64,000 bases of DNA from Cellulomonas edaphi. GTDB taxonomy: Bacteria; Actinomycetota; Actinomycetes; Actinomycetales; Cellulomonadaceae. Below the pieces are notes generated by a model. That model saw only the letters and a list, made by a program, of their open reading frames with translations, did not search any database and had not been told where the DNA came from. Made by a program: the position numbers and the translations under genes. Positions 33,764-46,924 of this stretch are shown piece by piece. Where the stretch lies: the NCBI RefSeq assembly GCF_030362815.1, contig NZ_JAUCGR010000001.1, positions 52,014-116,013 of the forward strand. Direction: 5' to 3'. How positions within the stretch are numbered: position 1 is the first letter of the stretch; every line of letters starts with the position of its first letter.

Positions 33764-34731
33764 TGCCTGACGCTCCGGGCGCGGGCGCGGGCGCGCCCGC
33801 TGTCGTCGCACGCGCGCTCGGCGGCGCCGCGCTGGCCGGTGCGGCAGCCCTGGCCTGGGCGAGCCTCGTCGAGGTGCGCTGGTACACGCTGCGCGAGGTC
33901 GAGGTGCCGGTGCTGCCGCCCGGTCAGCGCCCGCTGCGCATCCTGCACCTGTCCGACCTCCACCTGACGCCCGGCCAGCACCGCAAGGTGGACTGGGTGC
34001 GCGACCTCGCCTCGCTCGACCCCCACCTGGTGATCGACACGGGCGACAACTGGGCCCACCTGGACGCGATGCCGGCCCTGCTGCGGGCCCTCGAGCCGCA
34101 TCTCGAGCGTCCCGGCGCGTTCGTGCTCGGCTCCAACGACTACGTCGCGCCCACGCCCAAGAACCCGGCCCGCTACCTGCTGCCCGATGCGCGCCGCAGC
34201 GGCTCGCACCACACCGAGCTCCCGTGGCGTGAGCTGGTGGCGCGCCTGACGTCGGCCGGCTGGATCGACCTGGGCAACCGGCGTGACGTGCTCGAGGTGG
34301 ACGGTCGGCGGATCTCGCTGGCCGGGACCGACGACGCCCACCTCGACCGCGACCGGTACCCGGCGGCCGGCGGCCCGGACGACGCGCGCACGGCGGAGGC
34401 GCCCGTGGACCTGCACCTGGGTGTCACGCACGCGCCCTACCGGCGCGTGCTGGACGCGATGCACGCCGACGACGTGGACCTGGCCATCGCCGGGCACACG
34501 CACGGCGGTCAGCTCGCCGTGCCGCTCTACGGCGCCCTGGTGACCAACTGCGACCTGGACACGAGCCGCGCCAAGGGACTGTCCGGGTGGCCGGGTCCGC
34601 GGCCCGACCAGCCGGGCGGGGCCGACTCGACGTGGCTGCACGTGTCCGCCGGTCTCGGCACGTCGCCGTACGCGCCCGTGCGGTTCGCGTGCCGTCCGGA
34701 GGCGACGCTGCTCACCCTCCGGGCACCCTGA
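33763..34731 (+). CDS. Membrane-associated metallophosphoesterase
   Basis: The 322-residue protein has an N-terminal hydrophobic segment (about 12-36) and a calcineurin-like phosphoesterase domain: LHLSDLHLTPGQ (motif I), DTGDNWAHLDA (II), LGSNDY (III), GVTHAPY and GHTHGGQLAVPLYG (IV-V). This fits the YkuE/Rv3683-type family. It is coupled to the PBP gene by a 1-nt overlap, the same order as ponA2-Rv3683, so a role in envelope metabolism is likely though the substrate is unknown. Confidence 0.92.
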   Translation: MPDAPGAGAGAPAVVARALGGAALAGAAALAWASLVEVRWYTLREVEVPVLPPGQRPLRILHLSDLHLTPGQHRKVDWVRDLASLDPHLVIDTGDNWAHLDAMPALLRALEPHLERPGAFVLGSNDYVAPTPKNPARYLLPDARRSGSHHTELPWRELVARLTSAGWIDLGNRRDVLEVDGRRISLAGTDDAHLDRDRYPAAGGPDDARTAEAPVDLHLGVTHAPYRRVLDAMHADDVDLAIAGHTHGGQLAVPLYGALVTNCDLDTSRAKGLSGWPGPRPDQPGGADSTWLHVSAGLGTSPYAPVRFACRPEATLLTLRAP

Positions 34732-34795
34732 GCAACCCGGCGGCACCCCCGGTTTCGTGACCGGGCACCGCGTCGGTTATCCTTGCCAGGCTCCA

Positions 34796-34869
<74 letters not shown>

Positions 34870-34874
34870 CAGCA

Positions 34875-34910
34875 GAAGGCCCTGGTCAGCACACGCTGCC
34901 CAGGGCCTTC
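34875..34910. terminator. Terminator after tRNA-Pro
   Basis: GAAGGCCCTGG (34875-34885) pairs with 34900-34910, with an inner CAGC/GCTG stem. It lies between the tRNA and the convergent DUF4097 gene. Confidence 0.8.
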
Positions 34911-34939
34911 GTTGTCCGTGCGCTCAGTCGTCCGTCCGC

Positions 34940-35797
34940 TCAGGCTCGCGGGCCGCGGTACGTCACGTCGCCGTCGGCGGCGCGGACCCGCACGTGGCGG
35001 TCCGCCGCGGGGTCCGTGGGCGCGTCGACCACCTGCCGGCCGTCGGACACGTGCACCTCCAGCGCCACCGGCGCGCCGGTCCCGTACACGTCGACATCCC
35101 CGTCGGACGAGTCGATGTCGACGTCGCGTTCGACGCCGGCCACGGTCACGCGCCCGTCGTGCGAGTCGACCACCACCGAGCCCGCCACGGTCTCCACGTC
35201 GGTGCTCCCGTCGCCCACGTCGAGGTCCACGTCACCCGTGACCCCGCGGACGGAGACGTTGCCGTCGGACGCCACGACCGCGACGCTCCCCTGCACGTCG
35301 TCCACGTCCACGCGGCCGTCCCCGGCGCGCACGTCGAGGCCGCCCGTCAGGCCGCTGGCGCGCACGTCGCCGTCACTGGCCCGGACCACCACCTGGGTCC
35401 CCTCCGGGACCACCACCCGCAGGGACGCGGAGCACGACCCCGTCCACGTCGTGCAGCGGTGCGAGACGGTGAGCCGGTCCGCACCCTCGTCGACCGTGTA
35501 CCGGGCAGACGTCAGCGCCGTGCGGGCGATCGCCTCCACGGCCACCTGCGTGCCGCCGGTGGTCACGCGCACGTCCCCGTCCGCAGCCAGCTCGACGACC
35601 GGCACCGCCGCGTAGGAGTGCGACGTGGTGGTGATCGAGCGGTCGGCGTCGGCGTAGATCGCGAGGCTCAGCAGGCTCCAGGCGCCGCTGAGCAGCATCA
35701 GGCCGCCGACGATGCCGCCGGCCCACACCAGGCCGCGGCCGCGGCGCCTCACGGGCGGCGCCGGGGGCTGCGTGGGGCGTTCGAGGATCGTGGTCAT
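34940..35797 (-). CDS. DUF4097-type beta-helix membrane protein
   Basis: The 285-residue protein has a short basic N-terminus, one transmembrane helix (about 26-46), and an exported beta-repeat domain in which S/A-D-G-D/N/R-V turns recur about every 20 residues (AADGDVRV, ASDGDVRA, AGDGRVDV, ASDGNVSV, GDGSTDV, SHDGRVTV, SSDGDVDV). This is the DUF4097 (LiaG-like) fold. ATG 35797, preceded by GGGAGAA, is preferred over 35833. Its start overlaps the stop of the response-regulator gene by 4 nt (ATGA), so it is the last gene of a three-gene signalling operon. Confidence 0.88.
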   Translation of the reverse strand: MTTILERPTQPPAPPVRRRGRGLVWAGGIVGGLMLLSGAWSLLSLAIYADADRSITTTSHSYAAVPVVELAADGDVRVTTGGTQVAVEAIARTALTSARYTVDEGADRLTVSHRCTTWTGSCSASLRVVVPEGTQVVVRASDGDVRASGLTGGLDVRAGDGRVDVDDVQGSVAVVASDGNVSVRGVTGDVDLDVGDGSTDVETVAGSVVVDSHDGRVTVAGVERDVDIDSSDGDVDVYGTGAPVALEVHVSDGRQVVDAPTDPAADRHVRVRAADGDVTYRGPRA

Positions 35798-36456
35798 GGG
35801 CGTTCTCCCGTCGGGGGGGCCTGCTCGAGCCACCGGAGCACCGCGAGCACGCGGCGGTGGTCGTCGCCGTCGGGCGGCAGGTCGAGCTTGGCGAGGATGG
35901 AGGTCACGTGCTTCTCGACTGCGGGCAGGCCCACGACGAGCCGTTCCGCGATGGCCGCGTTGGAGCGGCCCTCGGCCATGAGCCCGAGCACCTCCCGCTC
36001 GCGGGGGGTCAGGGTGTCGAGCCCGTCGCGGCGCGAGCGCGCCAGGATCTGGGCGACCACCTCGGGATCGATGACCGTCCCGCGCTGCGTGACCCGGTGC
36101 AGCGCGTCGAGGAACTCGTCCACGTCGGCCACGCGGTCCTTGAGCACGTACCCGAGGCCGCGCACGTCGCCCGCGAACAGCTCCCGGGCGTAGCGCTGCT
36201 CGACGTACTGGGACAGGACGAGCACGGGGAGCCGGGGGTAGAGGGACCGCAGGTGCACGGCCGCGCGCAGGCCCTCGTCGGTGTGCGTGGGCGGCATGCG
36301 GACGTCGGTCACCAGCACGTCCGGCAACGGCTCGCCGAGGTTCGCCACGAGCTCGTCGGCGGTCCGGTAGCCGGTCACCTCGTGCCCCTCGGCCTCGAGC
36401 AGCCGCGTCAGGCCGTCGAGCAGGAGGACCGAGTCCTCGGCGATCACGATGCGCAC
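35794..36456 (-). CDS. NarL/LiaR-type response regulator
   Basis: The 220-residue protein has a receiver with the acidic pair in RIVIAEDSVLLLDGL, the phosphorylated Asp in VTDVRMPP and a LuxR-type HTH (LTPREREVLGLMAEGRSNAAIAERLVVGLPAVEKHVTSILAKL). It should be phosphorylated by the kinase whose gene overlaps it by 13 nt. LiaR/VraR-type pairs respond to cell-envelope stress. GTG 36456 is the family start. Confidence 0.93.
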   Translation of the reverse strand: MRIVIAEDSVLLLDGLTRLLEAEGHEVTGYRTADELVANLGEPLPDVLVTDVRMPPTHTDEGLRAAVHLRSLYPRLPVLVLSQYVEQRYARELFAGDVRGLGYVLKDRVADVDEFLDALHRVTQRGTVIDPEVVAQILARSRRDGLDTLTPREREVLGLMAEGRSNAAIAERLVVGLPAVEKHVTSILAKLDLPPDGDDHRRVLAVLRWLEQAPPTGERP

Positions 36457-37745
36457 GGCACCTCCACGGTCACTCGGGTGCCGGCTCCGGCCGGGCTGTC
36501 CAGGTCGAACGTTCCGTCGAGCGCCGCGACGCGGGCGGCCAGGCCCTCGAGCCCGCTGCCCGGTCCGGCCACGGCGCCACCCGCGCCGTCGTCGGCGATC
36601 ACGACGCGCAGCCGGTCGCCCAGCACGTCGGCGGACACGGTCACCGACGTCGCCGACGCGTGCTTGGCGGCGTTGGTCAGCGCCTCGGCGACGACGAAGT
36701 AGGCGGCGGCCTGCGCCGGCGCGCTGGTCGCACCGACGGCCGCCGGGTCGGCGACCTGCACCCGCACCGGGACCGGGCTGCGTGCCGCGAGCGCCGACAG
36801 CGCCGCGTCCAGCCCCCGGTCGGTGAGGACGGCCGGGTGGATGCCGCGCACCAGGTCGCGCAGCTCGGCCAACGTCTCCTTGACCTCGCGGTGCGCGTGC
36901 TCGACGGCCAGCGCGGCGACCTCGGGATCGGTGCTGCGGCGTGCGGCGCCGAGCTCGACGCCGAGCGCCACCAGGCGTTGCTGCGCGCCGTCGTGCAGGT
37001 CGCGCTCGATGCGGCGCCGCTCCTCGTCGGCCGCCCCCACCGCCGCTGTCCGGGTGGTGCGCAGGTGCTCCACCCGGTCCTCGGCCTCGTCGGCGCGGCG
37101 CGCGGCGTCGGCGGCGGCCTGGGCGGCCGACGGACCGAGCAGCGGGCGTGCGACACGCACGTAGACCACCGTGAGGAGCTGCAGCAGCACCGGCGCGACC
37201 CACAGGCCCACCACTCCCCCGACGACGATGCCGACGGCGCGCCACGCGCTCAGCTCGACACCCTGCGCGAGGGTCACGGGCACGTACGCCACCGCGGCGA
37301 GCGCGACGCAGCCCAACCAGGCGGCGACCGAGGCGACCGTGAGGACCGCCCCGGCGACCAGCGGGTAGGCGAGGTGCGCCCACGAGCGGCCGTCGGTCAG
37401 CACCGCGGCCCAGCGCGGCCACCAGCCGGGCCGGTCGGCCTGGGGATAGACGGGTGCCGCGATGGGCGTGCCCAGCTGGATCTCGATCCGAGACCGCTCC
37501 CACCGCGCGAGCGGACGCGCGGCGAGCAGCGTGGCCACGGTGGCTGGCACACCCAGCGCGAAGACGAAGACGAGCGAGAGGTCGACGGACAGCACGGTGA
37601 TGACGAGCGTCGCGGCGACGATCATCACCAGGCCGCCCACCACCAGCTGGGACACGGCTCGCCAGGTCGCGGCCGACCAGGGCGCGGTCAGCAGCGCGCG
37701 TCGGTGGTGGACCGCGGGTGCGATCCGCAGGGAGTCGGTGCTCAT
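36444..37745 (-). CDS. Sensor histidine kinase (HisKA_3 type)
   Basis: The 433-residue protein has a membrane part with about six helices (about 35-200) and a cytosolic kinase: DHp box DEERRRIERDLHDGAQQRLVALG with the phospho-His, N box EALTNAAKHA, and G box IADDGAGG with GSGLEGLAARVAALDG. The architecture is of the LiaS/DesK/MadS-like class. ATG 37745 lies 7 nt after TAGCGT, so the start is taken there rather than at 37796. Confidence 0.9.
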   Translation of the reverse strand: MSTDSLRIAPAVHHRRALLTAPWSAATWRAVSQLVVGGLVMIVAATLVITVLSVDLSLVFVFALGVPATVATLLAARPLARWERSRIEIQLGTPIAAPVYPQADRPGWWPRWAAVLTDGRSWAHLAYPLVAGAVLTVASVAAWLGCVALAAVAYVPVTLAQGVELSAWRAVGIVVGGVVGLWVAPVLLQLLTVVYVRVARPLLGPSAAQAAADAARRADEAEDRVEHLRTTRTAAVGAADEERRRIERDLHDGAQQRLVALGVELGAARRSTDPEVAALAVEHAHREVKETLAELRDLVRGIHPAVLTDRGLDAALSALAARSPVPVRVQVADPAAVGATSAPAQAAAYFVVAEALTNAAKHASATSVTVSADVLGDRLRVVIADDGAGGAVAGPGSGLEGLAARVAALDGTFDLDSPAGAGTRVTVEVPCAS

Positions 37746-37878
37746 GCCCATGACGCTAGAGGGCGCCGCGCGCCGCCCGGGAGCCTGCCCACCCACGAGC
37801 GAGACGTAGGGAAATCCCTACCTCGCGGGGTGCGGAGCCGCCGACGGCGACTACGACGAACGACGCCGCCGGACATGA

Positions 37879-37909
37879 CGAAGGCCGGACCGCGGGGGCC
37901 CGGCCTTCG
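37879..37909. terminator. Terminator after asd
   Basis: CGAAGGCCGG (37879-37888) pairs with 37900-37909 around an 11-nt loop. It lies 10 nt after the asd stop. Confidence 0.8.
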
Positions 37910-37918
37910 CTGTTGTCG

Positions 37919-41408
<3,490 letters not shown>

Positions 41409-41412
<4 letters not shown>

Positions 41413-42539
41413 CCGCCATGTCCCCCGTCGCGATCGACGACACCGTGCCGGCGAGCGGCCGGGCGCCGCGCAGCGGCACCTGGCGGCTCACGTGGCAGGG
41501 CGTGCGCACCGTCGCACAGCTCGAGCTCCGGCAGCGGGTGCGGTCCACCCGCTGGGTCGTCGCGCTCGTCGTCTGGTTCGTGGTGGTGGGCGGGCTGACC
41601 CTGCTGCTGTCGGGCGCGCTCTCCTCGGAGACCATGGGATCGGAGACCGAGACCGGGCCGCTGATGTTCGGGGCGGTCGTCTACCTCGTGCTGGGGCTCG
41701 GCCTGCTCGTGACCCCGACCCTCACGTCCACGACCGTCAACGGCGACCGCAACGCCGGGACGCTCGCGACACTGCAGGTGACGCTGCTGAGCCCGGCGGA
41801 GATCGCCCTCGGCAAGCTCGCCGCGGCGTGGCTCGCCGCCTGCGTGTTCCTGCTGATCAGCGTCCCGTTCCTGGTGCTGGCGCTGTTCCGGGGCAACACG
41901 CCGCCGTCCGCCCTGCTGCGCGTCGTGGTGATCGTCGCGCTGCTGCTCGCCGCCGTCTGCGGGATCGGCCTCGGGTTCTCCGCGCTCGTGTCCCGCACCG
42001 CCGGGTCGACGGTGCTCACGTTCATGTCCGTGGCCGCCCTCGTGCTGCTCACGCCGACGCTGTTCGGCCTGACGTTCCCCTCCATCACGCAGGAGGAGCA
42101 GGTCACGGTCTGGGCTCCGCCCGCGAGCTGGAACTACGACGGCCAGCCGGAGTGCGAGCTCACCACCCAGACCCGCGACGTCTCCCACACCGAGCGCACG
42201 TGGTGGCTGCTGGGGATCAACCCCTTCGTCGTGGTCGCCGACGGTGCGGGCACCCGGCCCACGCCGCCGCCCGACGACACGGGCGGCGGCACGGCCGATC
42301 CCCTGGGATCCATTCGCGACGGCGTGCGGGACCTGCGTTCGCCCGACAAGGTGCTGGACGAGTGCTGGATGTACGGCGAGGGAACCGCACCGGCCGCGCC
42401 GGACCGGCACACGCCGGGACCCGTGTGGCCGTGGGGACTCGCCGCGAACCTCCTGCTCGGCGTGGTCGGCTTCGTGGTTGCCGTCCGCCGCCTGACGATC
42501 CCGTCGCGCAAGCTGCCGCGCGGGACGCGCGTGGCCTAG
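41409..42539 (+). CDS. ABC-2-type permease
   Basis: The 376-residue protein has TM1 (about 47-68), four central helices (about 85-210), a large extracytosolic loop (about 220-340) that is Pro/Gly/Thr-rich and contains two well-separated Cys, and a last helix (about 345-362). This is an ABC-2 layout with one enlarged loop. The substrate is unknown. The TAG stop overlaps the complementary stop of the convergent DUF5063 gene within CCTAGG. Confidence 0.88.
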
Positions 42540-43129
42540 GGCTGCAGCGCGTCGTACTCCGCCTCGGTGGCGACGTCGTCCGCGACGTCGAGGCGCAGGT
42601 GGGCGAGGATCGACTGCAGCGTCCGCAGCACGCTCGAGGCGCGCTCGCCCCAGTCGGACAGGTAGGAGAACTGCCACCACCACAGGGCCTCGAGCACGCC
42701 GCCGCTCTCGTAGTGCCGCAGGCCCTGCGCGAGCGCGCCCGCGATGCCGACGAGGTTCCCCGAGAGCGTCACGGCCTCGACGTCCGTGCCCAGCAGCGGG
42801 TCCACGATCTCGAAGTACTCGTCGACGCCCTCGAGCGCGTTGACGAGCGCCGCGCGCAGCGGCTCGAGGTCGGGGTCGGGGCCGACGTCCGGCTCGAAGC
42901 GCTCGGCGGGCACCACGTCGGTGGTCGCGCCCAGCCGCGCACCCGCGGCAAGAAGGTCCGAGACCGCGAGCAGCAGGAGCGGGAGCGCAGCCTCGGGCGC
43001 GCCGCCGGCGCCCACCTCGGTCACGGTGATCAGGAAGGTGCGCGACTGCTCGGCCACGGACTGTGCGATCTCGCGGACGTCGGCGTCCGCGCTCCAGGTC
43101 TGGTCGGTCATCGGTCGCTCCCCACTCAT
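42536..43129 (-). CDS. DUF5063 protein
   Basis: The 197-residue acidic helical protein ends with [34 protein letters not shown], which matches DUF5063, a family commonly next to recR in actinobacteria. ATG 43129 overlaps the recR stop (ATGA, translational coupling); ATG 43111 (MTDQTW) has GGGGAG 7 nt upstream and may be the true start. The function is unknown; the position after recR suggests a link to recombination only by context. Confidence 0.85.
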   Translation of the reverse strand: MSGERPMTDQTWSADADVREIAQSVAEQSRTFLITVTEVGAGGAPEAALPLLLLAVSDLLAAGARLGATTDVVPAERFEPDVGPDPDLEPLRAALVNALEGVDEYFEIVDPLLGTDVEAVTLSGNLVGIAGALAQGLRHYESGGVLEALWWWQFSYLSDWGERASSVLRTLQSILAHLRLDVADDVATEAEYDALQP

Positions 43130-43725
43130 GCGCTGATTCGTCGTCGTCCCTCGAACGCCCGGCCCAGCGTGACCTCGTCGGCGTACTCGAGGTCGCCGCC
43201 CACCGGGAGACCCGACGCGAGCCGACTCACCGTCAGCCCCATCGGCACCAGCAGCCGGGCCAGGTACGTGGACGTCGCCTCACCCTCGACATTCGGGTCC
43301 GTGGCGAGGATGACCTCCGTGACGGTGCCGTCCGCGAGCCGGCTCATGAGCTGCGCGATCCGCAGGTCGTCCGGGCCGATGCCGGCGATCGGGTTGATGG
43401 CGCCGCCGAGCACGTGGTACCTGCCGCGGAACTCACGCGTGCGCTCGATCGCGACCACGTCCTTGGGCTCCTCGACCACGCAGATCGACGTGGGCGACCG
43501 GCGCGGGTCTCGACAGATCCGGCACTGCTCCTCCTGCGTGACGTTGCCGCAGATCTCGCAGAACTTCACGCGCGCCTTGACCTCGACCAGCGCGTCCGAC
43601 AGCCGCCGGACGTCCGCGGGGTCGGCGGCAAGGATGTGGAACGCGATGCGCTGCGCACTCTTGGGCCCGACCCCGGGCAACCGCCCGAGCTCGTCGATCA
43701 GGTCCTGGACCGCGCCTTCGTACAC
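43126..43725 (-). CDS. recR: Recombination mediator RecR
   Basis: The 199-residue protein has the RecR parts: N-terminal helix-hairpin-helix [21 protein letters not shown], a four-Cys zinc finger ([17 protein letters not shown]), and a Toprim domain ([35 protein letters not shown]). With RecF/RecO it loads RecA at gaps. GTG 43725 lies 7 nt after TAGGCT. The gene is followed by DUF5063 with a 4-nt overlap. Confidence 0.97.
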   Translation of the reverse strand: MYEGAVQDLIDELGRLPGVGPKSAQRIAFHILAADPADVRRLSDALVEVKARVKFCEICGNVTQEEQCRICRDPRRSPTSICVVEEPKDVVAIERTREFRGRYHVLGGAINPIAGIGPDDLRIAQLMSRLADGTVTEVILATDPNVEGEATSTYLARLLVPMGLTVSRLASGLPVGGDLEYADEVTLGRAFEGRRRISA

Positions 43726-43883
43726 GACCGCCAGCCTACGGGGTGGCGGGGCCGCGGGGCCGGACGCCTCCTGCGCGGCGGGCCGGTCACGCGGCACCCA
43801 GGCGGCTCCCAGCAAGGGAGGCGATCCTCGGCGGAGCCGGGTCGCCACCCGTCCGTCCTCACGACCGTCCGATGGAGGTTCCC

Positions 43884-44399
43884 GTGCGCCGCAGCACCGC
43901 CGTCCTCGCCGCCGTGGCCGTGACGAGCGCCGCGGTCCTCGCGTCGTGCTCCGACCCCGGGCCGAGCGCCGCTCTGGGCCAGGCACGGGGCCTCGTCACC
44001 TTCGGCGGCCCCGCGGGGTGGATCCCGGATGCAACCCCCGAGCGACGCACCGACGACACCACGACGGCCTCCGTGCGGGGCGTGCCGGTCACCCTCACCG
44101 GCGGAGACGAGCCGGCAGGAGCGCGCGTCCGCTGGGCGGCGACCGCGACACCCGCCTCGGCCTCGGTCCGGTGCGTACAGCTGGCTGCCTGGTTCGACGA
44201 CGCCGCGCGGAGCTGGCACTCGGGCACCGACACCGCGCGGCTCGCGGCCGCGTGCGAGAGGGACCTCGGCGAGTCCGGCGATGCCGTCATCGCGGCCGGC
44301 GCCGGCGTGGCGCACGGCGCCGACGGCCGGGTGACCTTCGAGGCGTCCGTCGAGGCCGGGCGCCCGGTGGCCACGCTGGAGTTCAACGCACGCGCGTGA
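43884..44399 (+). CDS. Small lipoprotein of unknown function
   Basis: The 171-residue product has a lipoprotein signal ([21 protein letters not shown] with lipobox LASC), followed by a Ser/Ala/Gly-rich exported domain with two further Cys ([13 protein letters not shown] and [11 protein letters not shown]) that may form a disulfide. I do not recognise the domain. GTG 43884 is chosen because GGAGG lies 5 nt upstream; ATG 43872 would contain this Shine-Dalgarno. It lies between recR and dnaX on the opposite strand. Confidence 0.75.
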   Translation: MRRSTAVLAAVAVTSAAVLASCSDPGPSAALGQARGLVTFGGPAGWIPDATPERRTDDTTTASVRGVPVTLTGGDEPAGARVRWAATATPASASVRCVQLAAWFDDAARSWHSGTDTARLAAACERDLGESGDAVIAAGAGVAHGADGRVTFEASVEAGRPVATLEFNARA

Positions 44400-44495
44400 C
44401 GGGGTCGCGTGCGGGCCTACGAGGTTGCGCGCGGGCGTAGCTCGACGCGCGCCCCCACGGCTCACACCCGCATCGGAGCGCCGATACGCCGCGCG

Positions 44496-46871
44496 TCAGC
44501 CGCGAGAGTCGTCGAGCTGCTCGTCGATGACCGTGCCGCCGAGCATCTGGGCGACCAGAGGCGCACCGACCAGCCCGGTCGAGGTGATGTCCGGGTCGTC
44601 GGGCGACGGGTCGTCGGCCTCGGTGGTCTGCTCGAGCACCGAGCGCGCGGCAGCCGCTCCCCGCGCGCGCACCGACGGCTCGTCGGCGGGCGGCTCGGGC
44701 GCGACGCTGTCGGGTCGCGGCGTGGCCCACGGGTCGTCGAGGTCGACCGGCGGCTCCGCGGGAGGCGGCTCCTGGTCCCACGACGCGGCCGCACGCTCGA
44801 CCGCGCTCCGCCCGGCGGCGGGCGAGGTGGCCGGGGTCTCCCACCCGGCGTCCGCGGCCGGCCGCGCGACCGGCGCGGGCGAGGCGGCACGAGCCCCCGC
44901 CTGCTCCGCGAGGATCCCTTCCACGCGCACGTCGAAACCGAGGGTCTCGCGCACGGCACGGGCGACGACGTCACCGTGCGCGCCGTTGCGGAACGTGCCG
45001 GCGAGGGCCGCCGTGTCGAACGACAGGCGCAGGGTGGTCGCGTCCAGGTCCGCGACCTGCGCGTTCCGCGGATCGACGAGCGCCCAGGTGACGCGCCGCA
45101 GCCCCTTGATGGTCTCGAGGACCTCGGGCCACCGGCGGCGGATCATCTCGGTGTCGGGCCCGCCGGACGCCGCTGGGGCGGGCGTTGCCGCGGCGTGCGA
45201 TGCCGGCGGGGCGGACTGTGCTGCGGGCGCGGGCGCGGGCGCCGGGGCGGCCGGGGCGTCCGGGGCCGCCGGGCGAGCAGCAGCCGGGGCGGGGACCGGC
45301 GACTCCGACGCCGGCTCCGGCTCAGGCGTCGGGGCAGCGGGGCCCGTCGGGTCCGACGGCGCGGCGGCAGCCGACTGGGCGCCGGGCTCTGCTCCGACGG
45401 GCTCCGCGGAGGGCGGCTCCTGAGCGCTCGGCTCCGCTGCGGGACGGGGCTCCACACTTGCGGGCTCGGGCCGCGCCGCGGGCGCGGTCGCAGGCCGCGC
45501 GGCAGGCGTAGCGGGAGCGGCGGGCGCGGGCGCAGCGGTGGGCATGGGCGCAGCGGTGGGCATGGAGGCAGCGGTGGGCATGGGCGCAGCGGTGGGCATG
45601 GAGGCAGCGGTGGACACCGCCGCAGCAGCAGGTGCCGCGGCAAAGGCCGGAGCGGCAGGCGTCGACGGCACCGGCTCGCCGGCCCGGGCGGGGGCGGCCG
45701 CCGGCAACCCCCGCTCCAGCCGGTCGAGCCGAGCACCGAGCCCGGCGCGGTCGTCGTCGACGGCGGGCAGCAGCAGGCGGGCCATCAGCAGCTCGAGGTG
45801 CAGCCGCGGGGAGGTCGCGCCGGTCATCTCGGTGAGGGCGGCGTTGGCCAGGTCCGCGGAACGGGACAGCTCCGCGGCACCCAGGTGCGCGGCCTGCGTC
45901 CGCATGCTCTGCATCTGGTCCGCGGGGACGTCACGCAGCGCGGAGTCGGCCGCGTCGCCCGCCGCCGCGATGACGATGAGGTCCCGCAGGCGCTCGAGCA
46001 GGTCCTCGACGAAGCGACGGGGCTCGTGGCCGGTGGAGATGACGCGGTCGACCACGCGGAACGCGCTCGCGCCGTCGCGTGCCGCGATCGCCTCCACGAG
46101 GTCGTCGAGCAACGACGCCTGCGTGTAGCCCAGCAGCGCGGCCGCGCCCTCGTACTCGAGCCCGCCGTCACCGGCCCCGGCGATGAGCTGGTCGAGCACG
46201 GACAACGTGTCACGCACGGAGCCGCCACCGGCGCGCACCACGAGCGGGAGCACCCCGGATCCGACCGGCACGCCCTCCGTCGCGCACAGCTGGTCCAGGT
46301 ACGGCACCAGCACGTCGGGCGGCACCAGCCGGAACGGGTAGTGGTGCGTGCGCGAGCGGATGGTGCCGATGACCTTGTCCGGCTCGGTGGTCGCGAACAC
46401 GAACTTGATGTGCGGCGGCGGCTCCTCGACGATCTTGAGCAGCGCGTTGAAGCCCTGCGGCGAGACCATGTGCGCCTCGTCGAGGATGAAGATCTTGAAC
46501 CGGTCGCGCGCCGGCGCGAAGGTGGCGCGTTCCCGCAGCTCTCGCGCGTCGTCGACGCCACCGTGGCTCGCCGCGTCGATCTCGACCACGTCGAGGCTGC
46601 CGGGTCCGCCGCGAGCCAGCTCCACGCACGAGGGGCACACCCCGCACGGCGTGTCCGTGGGCGTCGCCTCGGTGTTCTGCGCGCAGTTGAGGATGCGCGC
46701 GAGGATGCGCGCGGACGTCGTCTTGCCGCAGCCGCGAGGGCCCGAGAACAGGTAGGCGTGGTTGACCTGACCGCTGCGCAGGGCCTGCCGCAGGGGCGCG
46801 GTGACATGGTCCTGCCCGATCACCTCGGCGAAGTTCTCCGGCCGGTAGCGGCGGTACAGGGCTTGGCTCAC
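44496..46871 (-). CDS. dnaX: DNA polymerase III subunit gamma/tau
   Basis: The 791-residue protein has the clamp-loader AAA+ domain (YRRYRPENFAEVIGQDHV, Walker A GPRGCGKTTSARI, four zinc Cys in the CGVCPSC region, Walker B FILDEAHMVSPQGFNALLK, sensor FVFATTEP), the gamma/tau domain III (to about 370), a long Ala/Pro-rich linker (about 375-560) with an 18-bp DNA repeat, and a C-terminal tau domain (IRRRWPEVLETIKGLRRVTWAL). GTG 46871 has TAGGGT exactly 6 nt upstream. No ybaB lies between dnaX and recR. Confidence 0.97.
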   Translation of the reverse strand: MSQALYRRYRPENFAEVIGQDHVTAPLRQALRSGQVNHAYLFSGPRGCGKTTSARILARILNCAQNTEATPTDTPCGVCPSCVELARGGPGSLDVVEIDAASHGGVDDARELRERATFAPARDRFKIFILDEAHMVSPQGFNALLKIVEEPPPHIKFVFATTEPDKVIGTIRSRTHHYPFRLVPPDVLVPYLDQLCATEGVPVGSGVLPLVVRAGGGSVRDTLSVLDQLIAGAGDGGLEYEGAAALLGYTQASLLDDLVEAIAARDGASAFRVVDRVISTGHEPRRFVEDLLERLRDLIVIAAAGDAADSALRDVPADQMQSMRTQAAHLGAAELSRSADLANAALTEMTGATSPRLHLELLMARLLLPAVDDDRAGLGARLDRLERGLPAAAPARAGEPVPSTPAAPAFAAAPAAAAVSTAASMPTAAPMPTAASMPTAAPMPTAAPAPAAPATPAARPATAPAARPEPASVEPRPAAEPSAQEPPSAEPVGAEPGAQSAAAAPSDPTGPAAPTPEPEPASESPVPAPAAARPAAPDAPAAPAPAPAPAAQSAPPASHAAATPAPAASGGPDTEMIRRRWPEVLETIKGLRRVTWALVDPRNAQVADLDATTLRLSFDTAALAGTFRNGAHGDVVARAVRETLGFDVRVEGILAEQAGARAASPAPVARPAADAGWETPATSPAAGRSAVERAAASWDQEPPPAEPPVDLDDPWATPRPDSVAPEPPADEPSVRARGAAAARSVLEQTTEADDPSPDDPDITSTGLVGAPLVAQMLGGTVIDEQLDDSRG
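45531..45620. repeat. 18-bp tandem repeats inside dnaX
   Basis: Four near-identical units (45531, 45549, 45567, 45585) based on CGCAGCGGTGGGCATGG plus one degenerate unit (45603-45620) encode MPTAAP/MPTAAS repeats in the DnaX linker. Alternate units are identical, implying a 36-bp duplication. Confidence 0.9.
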
Positions 46872-46924
46872 CCCCGCACCCTAGACGCCCGCGCCCACAC
46901 ACGACGACGGCCGCCCCCAGGCGT

